DNA from: Selenomonas sputigena ATCC 35185
GTDB taxonomy: Bacteria; Bacillota; Negativicutes; Selenomonadales; Selenomonadaceae
Direction of reading: 5' to 3'
Assembly (NCBI RefSeq): GCF_000208405.1
Contig: NC_015437.1
Span: 620,001-684,000, forward strand
Length of the DNA stretch: 64,000 nucleotides
Shown: in pieces, positions 49,175 to 57,282 of the stretch
Layout: every line of letters begins with the position of its first letter
How positions within the stretch are numbered: position 1 is the stretch's first letter
Notes under the pieces: model-generated
Databases searched by the model: none
What the model was told of the DNA's origin: nothing
Seen by the model: the letters and a program-made list of their open reading frames with translations, nothing else
Position numbers and translations under genes: made by a program

Positions 49175-50818
49175 TTGAAGATGAAAGCAAAACACTTGCA
49201 CCTCAAACTTACGCTGCCCCTTGCGGCGGCGCTTCTCCTGCCGGGCACAGCCTTCGCCGCGACGAACCTGCCGCCATCCGATGCGCACCTGCCCGAAAAG
49301 GCGCAGGAAAACGCGCTCGAAAGCCGCCTGCCGAACCATGCAGGCGGCAGCAAGGCGATGATGCCTTTTCGCCTCTCGCGCATCGACGTCGAGCAGGACG
49401 GCACGCAGCTCTTGGAAAAAGCCATTGAAGAACGGACGGCGTCCTACCTTCGCCGCGACATCTCCGAGCTCGATGTCAACGACCTGCTCGCCGAACTTAC
49501 CGACTACGCGCGCAGCCACGGCTACCCTGCGGCAGCCGCCTACCTGCCGGCGCAGTCGAATGCGGACGGCACGCTCACCATCCGCATCCTCGCCGGACGC
49601 TACGGCAAAATCACCGTCGAAAACAGCGCCGCCATCAGCGACGCGAAAATCGAGCGGCTCGCCCATGCACTCAAAGAAGGCGCACCCATCGAAGGCAAGC
49701 CCTTGGAAACCGCTCTCTACAACATCGCCGCCCTCGGCGGCATCGAAGCGGCAGGGCTTCTCTCGCCGGGCACAACCTTCGGCACGGGCGACCTCACGAT
49801 CCGCGTCAAGGACGGCAAGCGCCGGAGCTATGTCCTCTACAGCGAAAACTACGGCAGCGAACCTTCGGGCCGCTACCGCTTCGGTCTGCAAGGGAGCTTT
49901 GAAAACCTCACGAAGAGCGGCGACCGTCTGAACCTGGGGCTGACCCTCTCCAACAAAGACCTGCACAACTACAGCCTCAGCTACAGCCACCCCGTCGGCG
50001 CCGACGGCACCACGCTCGGCATTGGCGTCAGCCGCATGGACTACGAGCTGTCGGGAGCTTTCCGCCGTCTCGGTGCAGAAGGCACGGCGGACACCTTGAG
50101 CCTCTTCGGCACGACGCCGCTCTGGCGCACGGCGCAAAGCTCGCTCGCCGTCACCTACGGCTGGGACTGGCGCAGGCTCAAGGACGAGTACAAGAAGATC
50201 GGCATGGAGCTTGAAAAGCACAGCAGCACCTTCCATCTCGGCATCAAAGGGGCAGAGCGTCAATATCGCACCTCGTGGAGCTACGACCTCACGGGCTACT
50301 TCGGACATCTCGGTGCGGACTCTGACTGGGCGCGTCGGCAGATGAAGCGTGCGGGTACGGAAGGCAGCTTCACGAAAGCCGTGCTGAACCTCAACCTGCG
50401 CCACGAGATCAGCGACCGCTGGAACATCAGCCTCAAGGCGCAGGCGCAGAAAGCCGGAACGAACCTCGACAGCTCGGAAGAAATCTACCTCGGCGGAGCG
50501 AACGGCGTACGCGCCTACCCGCAGGGCGAAGCCTCGGGCGACAACGGCTATTTGGGCAGCATTGAGCTTTCGTACCGTACGGACGTGCCGAATCTCGTCC
50601 TCAGCACCTACTTCGACATGGGTCGCGTGCAGTACGCCAACGACGGAAAAGACGGCAGCGAAACCCTCAAAGGCTGGGGCATCGGCATCTCTTACAGCCG
50701 CCCCGGCGACTACTTCCTGCGCCTCGACTGGGCGCGCCGCATCGGCCTTGCCAATAACGCGAGCGACGACGCCAAGGCAAAGAACCGCCTGTGGTTCATG
50801 GTCGGCAAGGTCTGGTAA
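49175..50818 (+). CDS. TpsB outer-membrane translocator (ShlB/FhaC/HecB family)
   Basis: A 547-aa outer-membrane beta-barrel that exports the adjacent TpsA. Signal peptide is residues 1-28 or so (ending AFAA). POTRA domains occupy about 65-215 (FRLSRIDVEQDGTQLL, GYPAAAAYLPAQ, LTIRILAGRYGKITVENS). The 16-strand barrel follows, with the L6 signature YLGGANGVRAYPQGEASG (VRAY in place of VRGY) and a terminal aromatic strand FMVGKVW. TTG 49175 has AAAGGAG 8 nt upstream; ATG 49181 is the alternative. Presence of TpsB confirms an outer membrane. Confidence 0.9.
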   Translation: MKMKAKHLHLKLTLPLAAALLLPGTAFAATNLPPSDAHLPEKAQENALESRLPNHAGGSKAMMPFRLSRIDVEQDGTQLLEKAIEERTASYLRRDISELDVNDLLAELTDYARSHGYPAAAAYLPAQSNADGTLTIRILAGRYGKITVENSAAISDAKIERLAHALKEGAPIEGKPLETALYNIAALGGIEAAGLLSPGTTFGTGDLTIRVKDGKRRSYVLYSENYGSEPSGRYRFGLQGSFENLTKSGDRLNLGLTLSNKDLHNYSLSYSHPVGADGTTLGIGVSRMDYELSGAFRRLGAEGTADTLSLFGTTPLWRTAQSSLAVTYGWDWRRLKDEYKKIGMELEKHSSTFHLGIKGAERQYRTSWSYDLTGYFGHLGADSDWARRQMKRAGTEGSFTKAVLNLNLRHEISDRWNISLKAQAQKAGTNLDSSEEIYLGGANGVRAYPQGEASGDNGYLGSIELSYRTDVPNLVLSTYFDMGRVQYANDGKDGSETLKGWGIGISYSRPGDYFLRLDWARRIGLANNASDDAKAKNRLWFMVGKVW

Positions 50819-50906
50819 GAGAAAAGCAAAAGAGCGTGATACATAAAAGCAGCTGAGAGCACACAATTCGGCTGCAAAAACAAGCGAAATGACAGCCGAC
50901 AGACAG

Positions 50907-50946
50907 CAGCCCCCGTCTCTTTGAAAGAGACGGGGGCTGCTTGTTT
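50907..50946 (+). terminator. Terminator of the channel-TPS operon
   Basis: Sixteen-bp arms built on GCAGCCCCCGTCTCTT / AAGAGACGGGGGCTGC, followed by TTGTTT. Confidence 0.9.
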
Positions 50947-50970
50947 AAGGTTTTCTGCGAGGAGAGGATC

Positions 50971-51095
50971 ATGAAAGAAAAGGTTTTGGTGGCATGAAGT
51001 ATTCAGATCGACAAAGGGTTCAGAAGATATATGACTATGCCGTTCGCTTGCAGGAATATATTCTAGAAAACCGCATTAAAAAGAGGCGTTACTGA
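50971..51095 (+). pseudogene. Possible remnant of an mntA-hepT toxin-antitoxin pair
   Basis: After GAGGAGAG, a short frame MKEKVLVA ends in ATGA, overlapping a 33-codon frame starting at 50994 (MKYSDRQRVQKIYDYAVRLQ, then EYILENRIKKRRY). The second frame resembles the N-terminus of HepT-type (DUF86) toxins, and the tail-to-head ATGA overlap is typical of mntA-hepT pairs. Both are far too short, so this would be a deletion remnant. The surrounding 324 bp (50819-51142) contain no other gene. Confidence 0.4.
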
Positions 51096-51142
51096 CACAG
51101 TTACCGTTACAATTTTAGTTTATCACAACATAAATGAACAGC

Positions 51143-51424
51143 TTATTCATCGAATATATCTGCATGAGTTCCAGTTTCGACAAGGGTCAAGGTTAGGATG
51201 TCATTTTCAACGAGGTACACCAATAACCAATCAGGTTGAACATGGCACTCGCGAAACCCCGCCCAATTTCCATGGAGTTCGTGGTCACGGTATTTGGCAT
51301 TTAGCTTATGTCCCTGTCTCAATACCTCGATAACATCATCTAATAGTTTGAGATTCAAACCGCGTTTTTTGGCACGCTTGTAACTTTTCTTATAAGCGCT
51401 GGTGAATTTGATGCGATAAGTCAT
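51143..51424 (-). CDS. yafQ: YafQ-family mRNA interferase toxin
   Basis: A 93-aa RelE-superfamily toxin, a ribosome-dependent endoribonuclease. It shows YRIKFTSAYKKSYKRAKKRG, LLDDVIEVLRQGHKL, the conserved DHELHGNWAGFRECHVQPDWLL with catalytic His residues, and the end LVETGTHADIFDE. It overlaps the antitoxin stop by ATGA, so translation is coupled. All expected active-site residues seem present. Confidence 0.9.
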   Translation of the reverse strand: MTYRIKFTSAYKKSYKRAKKRGLNLKLLDDVIEVLRQGHKLNAKYRDHELHGNWAGFRECHVQPDWLLVYLVENDILTLTLVETGTHADIFDE

Positions 51425-51693
51425 TCTTCCAATGCCCTCTTCAAGTCGTCCATATTGTCGTAGCCGGGAACATTAGGGTCGCGGGAGATTCTTCTTGCTT
51501 CTTCCATAGCGGCCAAAGTGCTTTGCTTATAACGCGGCATTTCGATAGAAAAAGGGATGCCTCCACGAAGAACGCATTGATGCAGAAACATATTAACGGC
51601 ACCAGACATATCCAAGCCCAGCCCAGAAAACAAAATTCCGGCCTGTTCTTTTATATTACGGTCAATTCTTATTTGAGTAGGGACAGTTGACAT
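51421..51693 (-). CDS. dinJ: DinJ/RelB-family antitoxin
   Basis: A 90-aa ribbon-helix-helix antitoxin: STVPTQIRIDRNIKEQAGIL, then FSGLGLDMSGAVNMFLHQCV and a C-terminal toxin-binding tail (GYDNMDDLKRALEE). ATG 51693 is about 10 nt after GGAG; GTG 51702 lies too close to it. First gene of the pair; represses its own promoter in known systems. Confidence 0.9.
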   Translation of the reverse strand: MSTVPTQIRIDRNIKEQAGILFSGLGLDMSGAVNMFLHQCVLRGGIPFSIEMPRYKQSTLAAMEEARRISRDPNVPGYDNMDDLKRALEE

Positions 51694-51721
51694 GATGGTC
51701 ACACTCCTTCCTTTTAGAAAA

Positions 51722-51750
51722 AGTATATCTTGTTTGGTTTACGATGTAAA
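51722..51750 (-). promoter_or_regulatory. dinJ-yafQ promoter and palindromic operator
   Basis: On the minus strand TTTACA (plus 51745-51750), 17-bp spacer and TATACT (plus 51722-51727). The palindrome TTTACGATGTAAA (51738-51750) overlaps the -35, an apt site for the antitoxin. The further stretch 51751-52011 is AT-rich and without a gene. Confidence 0.7.
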
Positions 51751-52011
51751 GCAAAATTCTTATTCATGACTGGGGATGGGGATGTAAAATCTCCAAAACT
51801 GCACTTGTCAACAAAAACTGGACACAAAAATTCCAAAAATGGTCATAAAAAAGCTAAATGCTAGACAAACCCTATCGAAGAGTTAGACAACCGTTGAAAA
51901 CGGAGCGTTTCTTCCCAATCTTTTCTCTGGCGGCAGGTTTTTCGCCATGAAAGTCGAATAATGGTGATAAGGATGAAGGATTACAGTGATTTTTGAAGGG
52001 AGGTGGAAAAG

Positions 52012-52359
52012 ATGGCAGACTGCATTTTTTGCCGCATCGCGGCGAAGGAGATTCCCGCGACAGCGGTTTATGAGGATGATTCCGTCATCGCCTTCAAGGA
52101 TCTTGAGCCGCAGGCGCCCGTGCATGTACTCATCATTCCGAAGAAGCATATCAAGAGTCTGCTCGGCTTGACGCAGGAAGACAGGGCACTCGTCGCGCAC
52201 ATCCATGTCGATGTCGTGCCGCAGCTCGCAAAGGAGCTGGGCCTTGCGGAAAAAGGCTTCCGCGTCGTCGTCAATACGGGCGAGGAGGGTGGACAGACCG
52301 TCGGGCATCTGCATTTTCATCTCTTAGGCGGACGATCCATGCAATGGCCGCCCGGTTGA
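52012..52359 (+). CDS. hinT: HIT-family purine nucleoside phosphoramidase (HinT)
   Basis: A 115-aa cytoplasmic hydrolase. N-terminal zinc-type CIFCRIAAKEIPA, then DLEPQAPVHVLIIPKKHI and the histidine triad GHLHFHLLGG. ATG 52012 is 8 nt after GGGAGG; a GTG at 52003 is in frame. It lies just before rpsU, a frequent neighbour in Firmicutes. Confidence 0.94.
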   Translation: MADCIFCRIAAKEIPATAVYEDDSVIAFKDLEPQAPVHVLIIPKKHIKSLLGLTQEDRALVAHIHVDVVPQLAKELGLAEKGFRVVVNTGEEGGQTVGHLHFHLLGGRSMQWPPG

Positions 52360-52362
52360 TGG

Positions 52363-52391
52363 TTGACCCCGAAAAGGAAATCATGTATAAT
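52363..52391 (+). promoter_or_regulatory. rpsU promoter
   Basis: TTGACC (52363-52368), 17-bp spacer, TATAAT (52386-52391), 87 nt before rpsU. Confidence 0.75.
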
Positions 52392-52477
52392 GATAAGGTG
52401 CACGATGCAGTGTTGGCAATTATTTTATGCGCCCGCCTTCCCGTGCGCCCCAAATCTAGTGGAGGGGGGGAAGAACA

Positions 52478-52660
52478 ATGGCAAATGAGGTCAAAGTAGG
52501 AAAGAACGAAACGATCGACAGTGCTCTCCGCAGATTCAAGCGTACCTGCCAGAAGGCTGGTACTTTGGCAGAAGTTAGGAAACGTGAACATTACGAGAAA
52601 CCGAGCGTCAAGCGCAAGAAGAAGTCCGAGGCGGCTCGTAAGCGCAAGTTCCGCGCATGA
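52478..52660 (+). CDS. rpsU: 30S ribosomal protein S21
   Basis: A 60-aa basic protein with the S21 pattern: [20 protein letters not shown], then a Lys/Arg-rich tail ([19 protein letters not shown]). It has a GGGGGG-type RBS and its own promoter and terminator. Confidence 0.96.
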   Translation: MANEVKVGKNETIDSALRRFKRTCQKAGTLAEVRKREHYEKPSVKRKKKSEAARKRKFRA

Positions 52661-52696
52661 TGATTCGTGATGGAAGCGTGTGAGAGAAGCTGAAAC

Positions 52697-52733
52697 AAAA
52701 ATCCGCAAAGCTTATGCTCTGCGGATTTTTTTC
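52697..52733 (+). terminator. rpsU terminator
   Basis: AAAAATCCGCA-AAGC / GCTC-TGCGGATTTTTTT stem with T run; also suited to stop convergent transcripts of the RNase J gene. Confidence 0.9.
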
Positions 52734-52762
52734 GTGCATTGAATCTTGTCTGTGTATCAAGC

Positions 52763-54475
52763 TTACGCTTCCATGATGATCGGCAGGATCATGGGGCGGC
52801 GGCGTGTGGCGTCGAAGATGAAGCGGCCGAGAACGTCGCGGATGGTCGTCTTGATGGAGGACCATTCGGTGATGTGCTCATCCTCGCACTTCTTGAGAGC
52901 GCTGAAGACGCGCCTTCTGGCGGTATCCATGAGTTCTTCGGATTCGCGCACGTAGACGAAGCCGCGTGACACGAAATCGGGTCCGGAGACCATGCGGCCG
53001 GAGGAGCGGTTGATCGTCACGACGACGATGATGACGCCTTCGCGCGAGAGCTGCTGGCGGTCGCGCAGGACGATGTTGCCGACGTCGCCAACGCCGAGAC
53101 CGTCGATGAGGACGATGCCGGACTGCACCTTGCCGTTGAGTTTCGCCGTATTGCGCGTGAATTCAAGGATGCCGCCGTTCTCATTGAGGAAGATGTTTTC
53201 TTCCGGCATGCCGAGGCTCTGCGCGAGCTTGGCATGGCGCACGAGCATGCGGTATTCGCCGTGCACGGGCATGAAGTAGCGCGGGCGGATCAAATTGTGC
53301 ATGAGCTTCAGTGCATCCTGCCCAGCGTGACCCGAAACGTGGATGCCCTCGCTCCTGCCGTAGACGACGTCAGCGCCGAGCTTCAGGAGGAGATCGATGG
53401 TCTTGCCGACGTAGCGTTCGTTGCCGGGAATCGGCGTCGCCGAGATGATGATGGTGTCCATCGGCGTGATGTTGACCTTGCGATGCGAGCTCATCGCCAT
53501 GCGCGTCAGAGCGGACATCGGCTCGCCCTGGCTGCCTGTCGTCGCGATGACGATCTGGTTGTCGTTGTAGCGGCCAATCTCGTCGATGTCGACGATCGTG
53601 CCCTCGGGTGCGGTCAGATAGCCGAGTTCCATCGCGATGTTCGTGACGTTGACCATGCTGCGGCCAAGGATCGCCACCTTGCGGCGGTAGCGCACGGCGG
53701 AGTCGATGATCTGCTGGATGCGTGAGACGTTCGAGGAGAAGGTCGCGACGATGATGCGCCCGCGTGCGCGCCGAAATACGCGGTCGAAGGCGACGCCGAC
53801 GGTCGCTTCGCTCGGCACAGGCTCTGTGCGCTCGGCGTTCGTGCTGTCGGCAAGCATGAGCAGCACGCTCTTGTTGCCGATTTCCGAGAGCGTCTTGAAG
53901 TCCGTGAGCTTTCCGTCGACGGGCGTGTAGTCCATCTTGAAGTCGCCCGTGTGAAAGATCGTGCCGAGTGGCGTGCGGATCGCGAGCGCCACGGCATCGG
54001 GGATGCTGTGGTTCACGCGCACGAACTTGATGGCGAAGCAGCCGAGCCGCAGCTGATCGCCCGCCATGATGGGATGGAGGTTCTGCGTCGAAACGCCGCG
54101 CTCCTCCAAGCGTCCCTTGAGGATGCCGAGCGTCAGCGGCGTGCCGTAGACGGGAACGTCGATCTGCGTGAGGACGTACGGCAGAGCGCCGATGTGATCC
54201 TCGTGACCGTGCGTCAGTACGATGCCTTTGATACAGTCGCGGTTTTCCAACAGATAGGTGATGTCTGGGATGACGAGGTCGATGCCGAGCATGTCCTCCG
54301 TCGGAAACATCAGTCCCGCGTCGATGACGAGAATGTCATTGCCGAAACGCAATACCGTCATGTTCTTGCCGATTTCCCCGAGGCCGCCCAAGGGGATGAC
54401 CTGTAATTTTTTTGCATTGGCCGGATGATTGGCAGAATGTGTGGCAGAATGTGTGTTTGAAGAATTTGAAGCCAA
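52763..54475 (-). CDS. rnj: Ribonuclease J
   Basis: A 570-aa metallo-beta-lactamase/beta-CASP RNase with 5'-3' exo- and endonuclease activity in mRNA decay and rRNA maturation. The zinc motif is VLTHGHEDHIGALPYVL, followed by VNHSIPDAVALAI, HTGDFKMD, beta-CASP DSTNAERTEPVPSEATVG, and VSGHAGQDALKLM. The 20-residue N-terminus is Ser/His/Asn-rich. Start is TTG 54475 with GGAGG about 10 nt upstream; no better start exists. It is a single gene. Confidence 0.94.
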   Translation of the reverse strand: MASNSSNTHSATHSANHPANAKKLQVIPLGGLGEIGKNMTVLRFGNDILVIDAGLMFPTEDMLGIDLVIPDITYLLENRDCIKGIVLTHGHEDHIGALPYVLTQIDVPVYGTPLTLGILKGRLEERGVSTQNLHPIMAGDQLRLGCFAIKFVRVNHSIPDAVALAIRTPLGTIFHTGDFKMDYTPVDGKLTDFKTLSEIGNKSVLLMLADSTNAERTEPVPSEATVGVAFDRVFRRARGRIIVATFSSNVSRIQQIIDSAVRYRRKVAILGRSMVNVTNIAMELGYLTAPEGTIVDIDEIGRYNDNQIVIATTGSQGEPMSALTRMAMSSHRKVNITPMDTIIISATPIPGNERYVGKTIDLLLKLGADVVYGRSEGIHVSGHAGQDALKLMHNLIRPRYFMPVHGEYRMLVRHAKLAQSLGMPEENIFLNENGGILEFTRNTAKLNGKVQSGIVLIDGLGVGDVGNIVLRDRQQLSREGVIIVVVTINRSSGRMVSGPDFVSRGFVYVRESEELMDTARRRVFSALKKCEDEHITEWSSIKTTIRDVLGRFIFDATRRRPMILPIIMEA

Positions 54476-54632
54476 AAAATATACACCTCCGAAATTTTTG
54501 TTTTAGGAAGCGCTGAATGTATCCGCGCTTCCTGTCATGTCCTGTGTGATAGCTGAACATACGTCCAGCAAGTTTTAGCCGATCAATACACATCTCATAG
54601 TATTATATAACACATGAACTCTTTTTGCAAAA

Positions 54633-54664
54633 GAAAACGACAAAAAGCCGCCCGTGAAGGCGGC
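54633..54664 (-). terminator. Terminator of the higA-like gene
   Basis: In minus-strand reading GCCGCC-TTCACG-GGCGGC is followed by TTTTTGTCGTTTT. Confidence 0.85.
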
Positions 54665-54680
54665 GAACGGACAAGCCTCT

Positions 54681-54950
54681 TTATGGATTTTCTACTAAGG
54701 CGAGGCGAAGTCCTACGCAGTTGGAAATTTTGGCAAAGGTATCGAGCCTCGGCATCGCACCGCATCTTTCAAAACGAGCAATGGAAGATTGTGCAATGCC
54801 TGATCTTTGTGCCAAATCTCTCTGCGTCCATCCTTTTTTCTCGCGAGTTTCGATGATTTGCGCAACCAGACTTGCGGCAAGAGATAGTTCACTTTTTTCA
54901 GTTTCCGTCAAAGATTGAATTTCCTTTTTTTTGCTTTGCCAACTGCGCAT
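54681..54950 (-). CDS. XRE-family (HigA-like) antitoxin, now orphan
   Basis: An 89-aa DNA-binding protein. An N-terminal helix (TETEKSELSLAASLVAQIIE) precedes an XRE helix-turn-helix (GWTQRDLAQRSGIAQSSIARFE, split here as GWTQRDLAQRSG / IAQSSIARFERCG) and GLRLALVENP. AAGGAG lies 7 nt before ATG 54950. Upstream on the same strand is only a broken toxin fragment, so the antitoxin has lost its partner. Such antitoxins usually sit downstream of a RelE/HigB toxin. Confidence 0.85.
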   Translation of the reverse strand: MRSWQSKKKEIQSLTETEKSELSLAASLVAQIIETREKKGWTQRDLAQRSGIAQSSIARFERCGAMPRLDTFAKISNCVGLRLALVENP

Positions 54951-54978
54951 GATAAGGACTCCTTTTAGGTGTAGATTT

Positions 54979-55160
54979 TTAGCGTGATGAAAAATCTTTT
55001 TCCCATTGTTGTTTTTTTCGTAATGCTGTACGGATTTCCTGCACAGGCGTCTTCTGTGACTTTTTTGAGAAGGTGTGCAACAAGACGATCGTGCCGTTCT
55101 GCCAGACGAAAAAAATGATTCTGCAGTTCGTGAAGTTTCTGCAGGGCAGGGAGTCGTGGA
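54979..55160 (-). pseudogene. C-terminal remnant of a HigB/RelE-type toxin
   Basis: Minus-strand frame reading IIFFVWQNGTIVLLHTFSKK, then SQKTPVQEIRTALRKKQQW, ending at TAA 54979. This is the C-terminal pattern of phage Gp49-like/HigB toxins (aromatic strand, then HxFxKKxQKTP). The upstream part is lost; a frame change near 55120 and the end of the molybdopterin gene cut it off. It lies 28 bp before the HigA-like gene, as expected for higBA. Confidence 0.7.
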
Positions 55161-55161
55161 T

Positions 55162-57159
55162 TTATGACTCCCGCTCGACGCGGACGTTTACGTCGTAGAA
55201 GGTGCTGCCGCCGCCCTTGTCGGTCAGGCGCTGGCTGGTCAGCATGTTGAGGCCGCACCTTCCTTTGCAGTAGGCGCGCCACCAGACGCCTTCGCTGACG
55301 AGCGTGCCGGGGCGGACGCGGCGGCTCAGGGCGAGCGTGAAGCCGGCCGCGCCGCGCTCGTTGCTGCATACGACGGGGTCGCCGTCCGCAAGCCCGAGCT
55401 TTTCTGCATCGTCGGGGTGCATCAGAAGTTCCATGACCTTGCCGCGCGAGAGTTCCTCACGCTCGTTGAAGGAGGAGTCGAGGATGCGTGCATCGGGAGC
55501 GCTGATGAATTGGAACGGCTCGTCGTCGCCGTGGGCGGGGAAGTAGTCGGGCAGGGGCGGCTCTTCTTTCGGGTTCAGGAGTTCGATCTTGCCCGAGGGC
55601 GTTTTGAAGTCGAGCTTGTAATTCTCGGGCAGAGGAAGGTCGACGGGCAGCCCTGCGGCGAGCGCTGCCTTGTCTACGGGAAGCGGCCAGGCGTCGGTCG
55701 AGGCGATCAGCTCGTCGATGAGTTCATCCTCGCTTTTTTTGAAGAACGGGTCGTCAAGCCCTAGGGCGTCGGCCAGCAGGCAGGCGACTGCCCAGTTCGG
55801 CTTCGACTCGCCGATGGGCAAAATGACAGCTTCGCCGCGCTGGATCGTGTAGTGTCCATAGGCTGCATAGATGTCGCTGTGCTCGAGCGAGGTCGTCGCC
55901 GGCAGCACGATGTCGGCATAGAGCGCCGTGTCGGTCAGGAAGCGTTCGTGCACGACGGTGAAGAGGTCATCGCGCAGAAGTCCCTCGGTCACTTTCTTCT
56001 GGTCGGGTGCGGTGCAGGCAGGATTCGAGGAGTAGACGAAGAGGCTCTTGATGGGCGGCTCGGAGGCGGAGGTCAAGGCGTTGCCGATTTCGCACATGTT
56101 GACGAGGCGCACGTTTTTCCGCAGGTCGGGGCGCTGCACGATGTTCTTGCTGAAGGCTCGGCTGCCCGGCACGGAGGAGAGGAGGCCGCCGCCCGGCTTC
56201 TTCCATGCGCCGACGGCGGCGGGCAGAGCGAGCAGGAGGCGCGTCGTCATCGCGCCGTTCGTATAGCGCGAGAAGCCGCTGCCAAGACGGATGAAGGGCG
56301 CGCGCGCCTTGCCGTAGGCGAGGGCGAGTTCTCGTATGGCCGCGGGAGAAAGTCCCGTGACAGCAGCGGCGCTTTCCGGCGTATGGCGCGGCAGGACATC
56401 TTTTTTCAGTTCTTGCCAGCCTTGGACGTGCGCGGCGAGGAAAGTCTCGTCCGTGAGTCCCTCTGTTTCCAGCACATGGAGCAGTGCGAGCGCGAGTGCG
56501 CCGTCCGTGCCGGGGCGCACGAAGAAGGCGCGGTCGGCCTGACGCGCCGTTGCCGTCTCGTATGTATCGACGCACCAGATTTTGGCGCCGCGCTTTTTTG
56601 CCACCTGCACATCGTGCGCGAAGTGGATGTCCGTCGCGAGCATGGAGAGACTCCAGAGGATGATGAGATCGCTTTGCTGTGCTTCCTGCGGGCGGATGGC
56701 GAGGGTCGCTCCCATGACGGAGTTCCAGCCATGACGCTTTGCGGGGGAGCAGATCGTGCGGTCAAGCTCTGCCGCTCCGAGTGCGCGGAAGAGCGCGTGA
56801 TAGGCGTCGTGCTGCAAGAGTCCCATCGTTCCTGCGTAGGAGTAGGGCTGTATGGCCTCCGCGCCGTACTGCGCGATGATTTCCTGCCAGCGTGCGGCGA
56901 TCTCCTGCACCGCATCTCGCCAGGAAATCGGACGGAACTCGCCCGCGCCCTTCTTTCCCGTGCGCTTGAGCGGCGTGAGGAGACGGCGCGGCGAATGGAC
57001 GGTGCGCTCGTAATGCGCCATTTTTGGACAGAGCGTGCCGCGCGTGAAACTGTGTGCGGGGTCGCCTTTGACCTTTCGAGCCAGCCCGTCCTCGACCTCG
57101 ACGAGAAGGCCGCAGCAGTCGGGACAGTCGTAGGGACAGACCGAGCGCAGGATTTCCAT
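55162..57159 (-). CDS. Molybdopterin-dependent oxidoreductase, cytoplasmic
   Basis: A 665-aa member of the DMSO-reductase superfamily. The N-terminus binds a [4Fe-4S] cluster through Cys8, Cys12, Cys16 and Cys44 (VCPYDCPDCC, GTLCPKM). Molybdopterin-binding segments include YSYAGTMGLLQHDAYH, ICSPAKRHGWNS (possible Mo ligand region), LWSLSMLATDIHFAHD, SSNPACTAPDQ and the C-terminal VVCSNERGAAGF. There is no Tat signal, so it is cytoplasmic. ATG 57159 follows GGGAGG by about 7 nt. No electron-transfer subunit or cofactor gene is adjacent; substrate is unknown. Confidence 0.85.
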   Translation of the reverse strand: MEILRSVCPYDCPDCCGLLVEVEDGLARKVKGDPAHSFTRGTLCPKMAHYERTVHSPRRLLTPLKRTGKKGAGEFRPISWRDAVQEIAARWQEIIAQYGAEAIQPYSYAGTMGLLQHDAYHALFRALGAAELDRTICSPAKRHGWNSVMGATLAIRPQEAQQSDLIILWSLSMLATDIHFAHDVQVAKKRGAKIWCVDTYETATARQADRAFFVRPGTDGALALALLHVLETEGLTDETFLAAHVQGWQELKKDVLPRHTPESAAAVTGLSPAAIRELALAYGKARAPFIRLGSGFSRYTNGAMTTRLLLALPAAVGAWKKPGGGLLSSVPGSRAFSKNIVQRPDLRKNVRLVNMCEIGNALTSASEPPIKSLFVYSSNPACTAPDQKKVTEGLLRDDLFTVVHERFLTDTALYADIVLPATTSLEHSDIYAAYGHYTIQRGEAVILPIGESKPNWAVACLLADALGLDDPFFKKSEDELIDELIASTDAWPLPVDKAALAAGLPVDLPLPENYKLDFKTPSGKIELLNPKEEPPLPDYFPAHGDDEPFQFISAPDARILDSSFNEREELSRGKVMELLMHPDDAEKLGLADGDPVVCSNERGAAGFTLALSRRVRPGTLVSEGVWWRAYCKGRCGLNMLTSQRLTDKGGGSTFYDVNVRVERES

Positions 57160-57282
57160 GATGATTCCTCCCAACAAGCAGAGCGAAGATAAGGCCGCGC
57201 ACGAGCGTCCGCAAAGCGGGGCGTGTGCGTGCAGGCTATAAGCATAGCAGACGAAGGCGCGGCTGGCAAGGCTTTTCGCGCA

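Noticed and set aside
51790-51890. End of an IS3/IS150-like element (ACTGGACAC-type motif)
   Set aside because: Only a short motif is visible without a partner inverted repeat, transposase remnant or target duplication.
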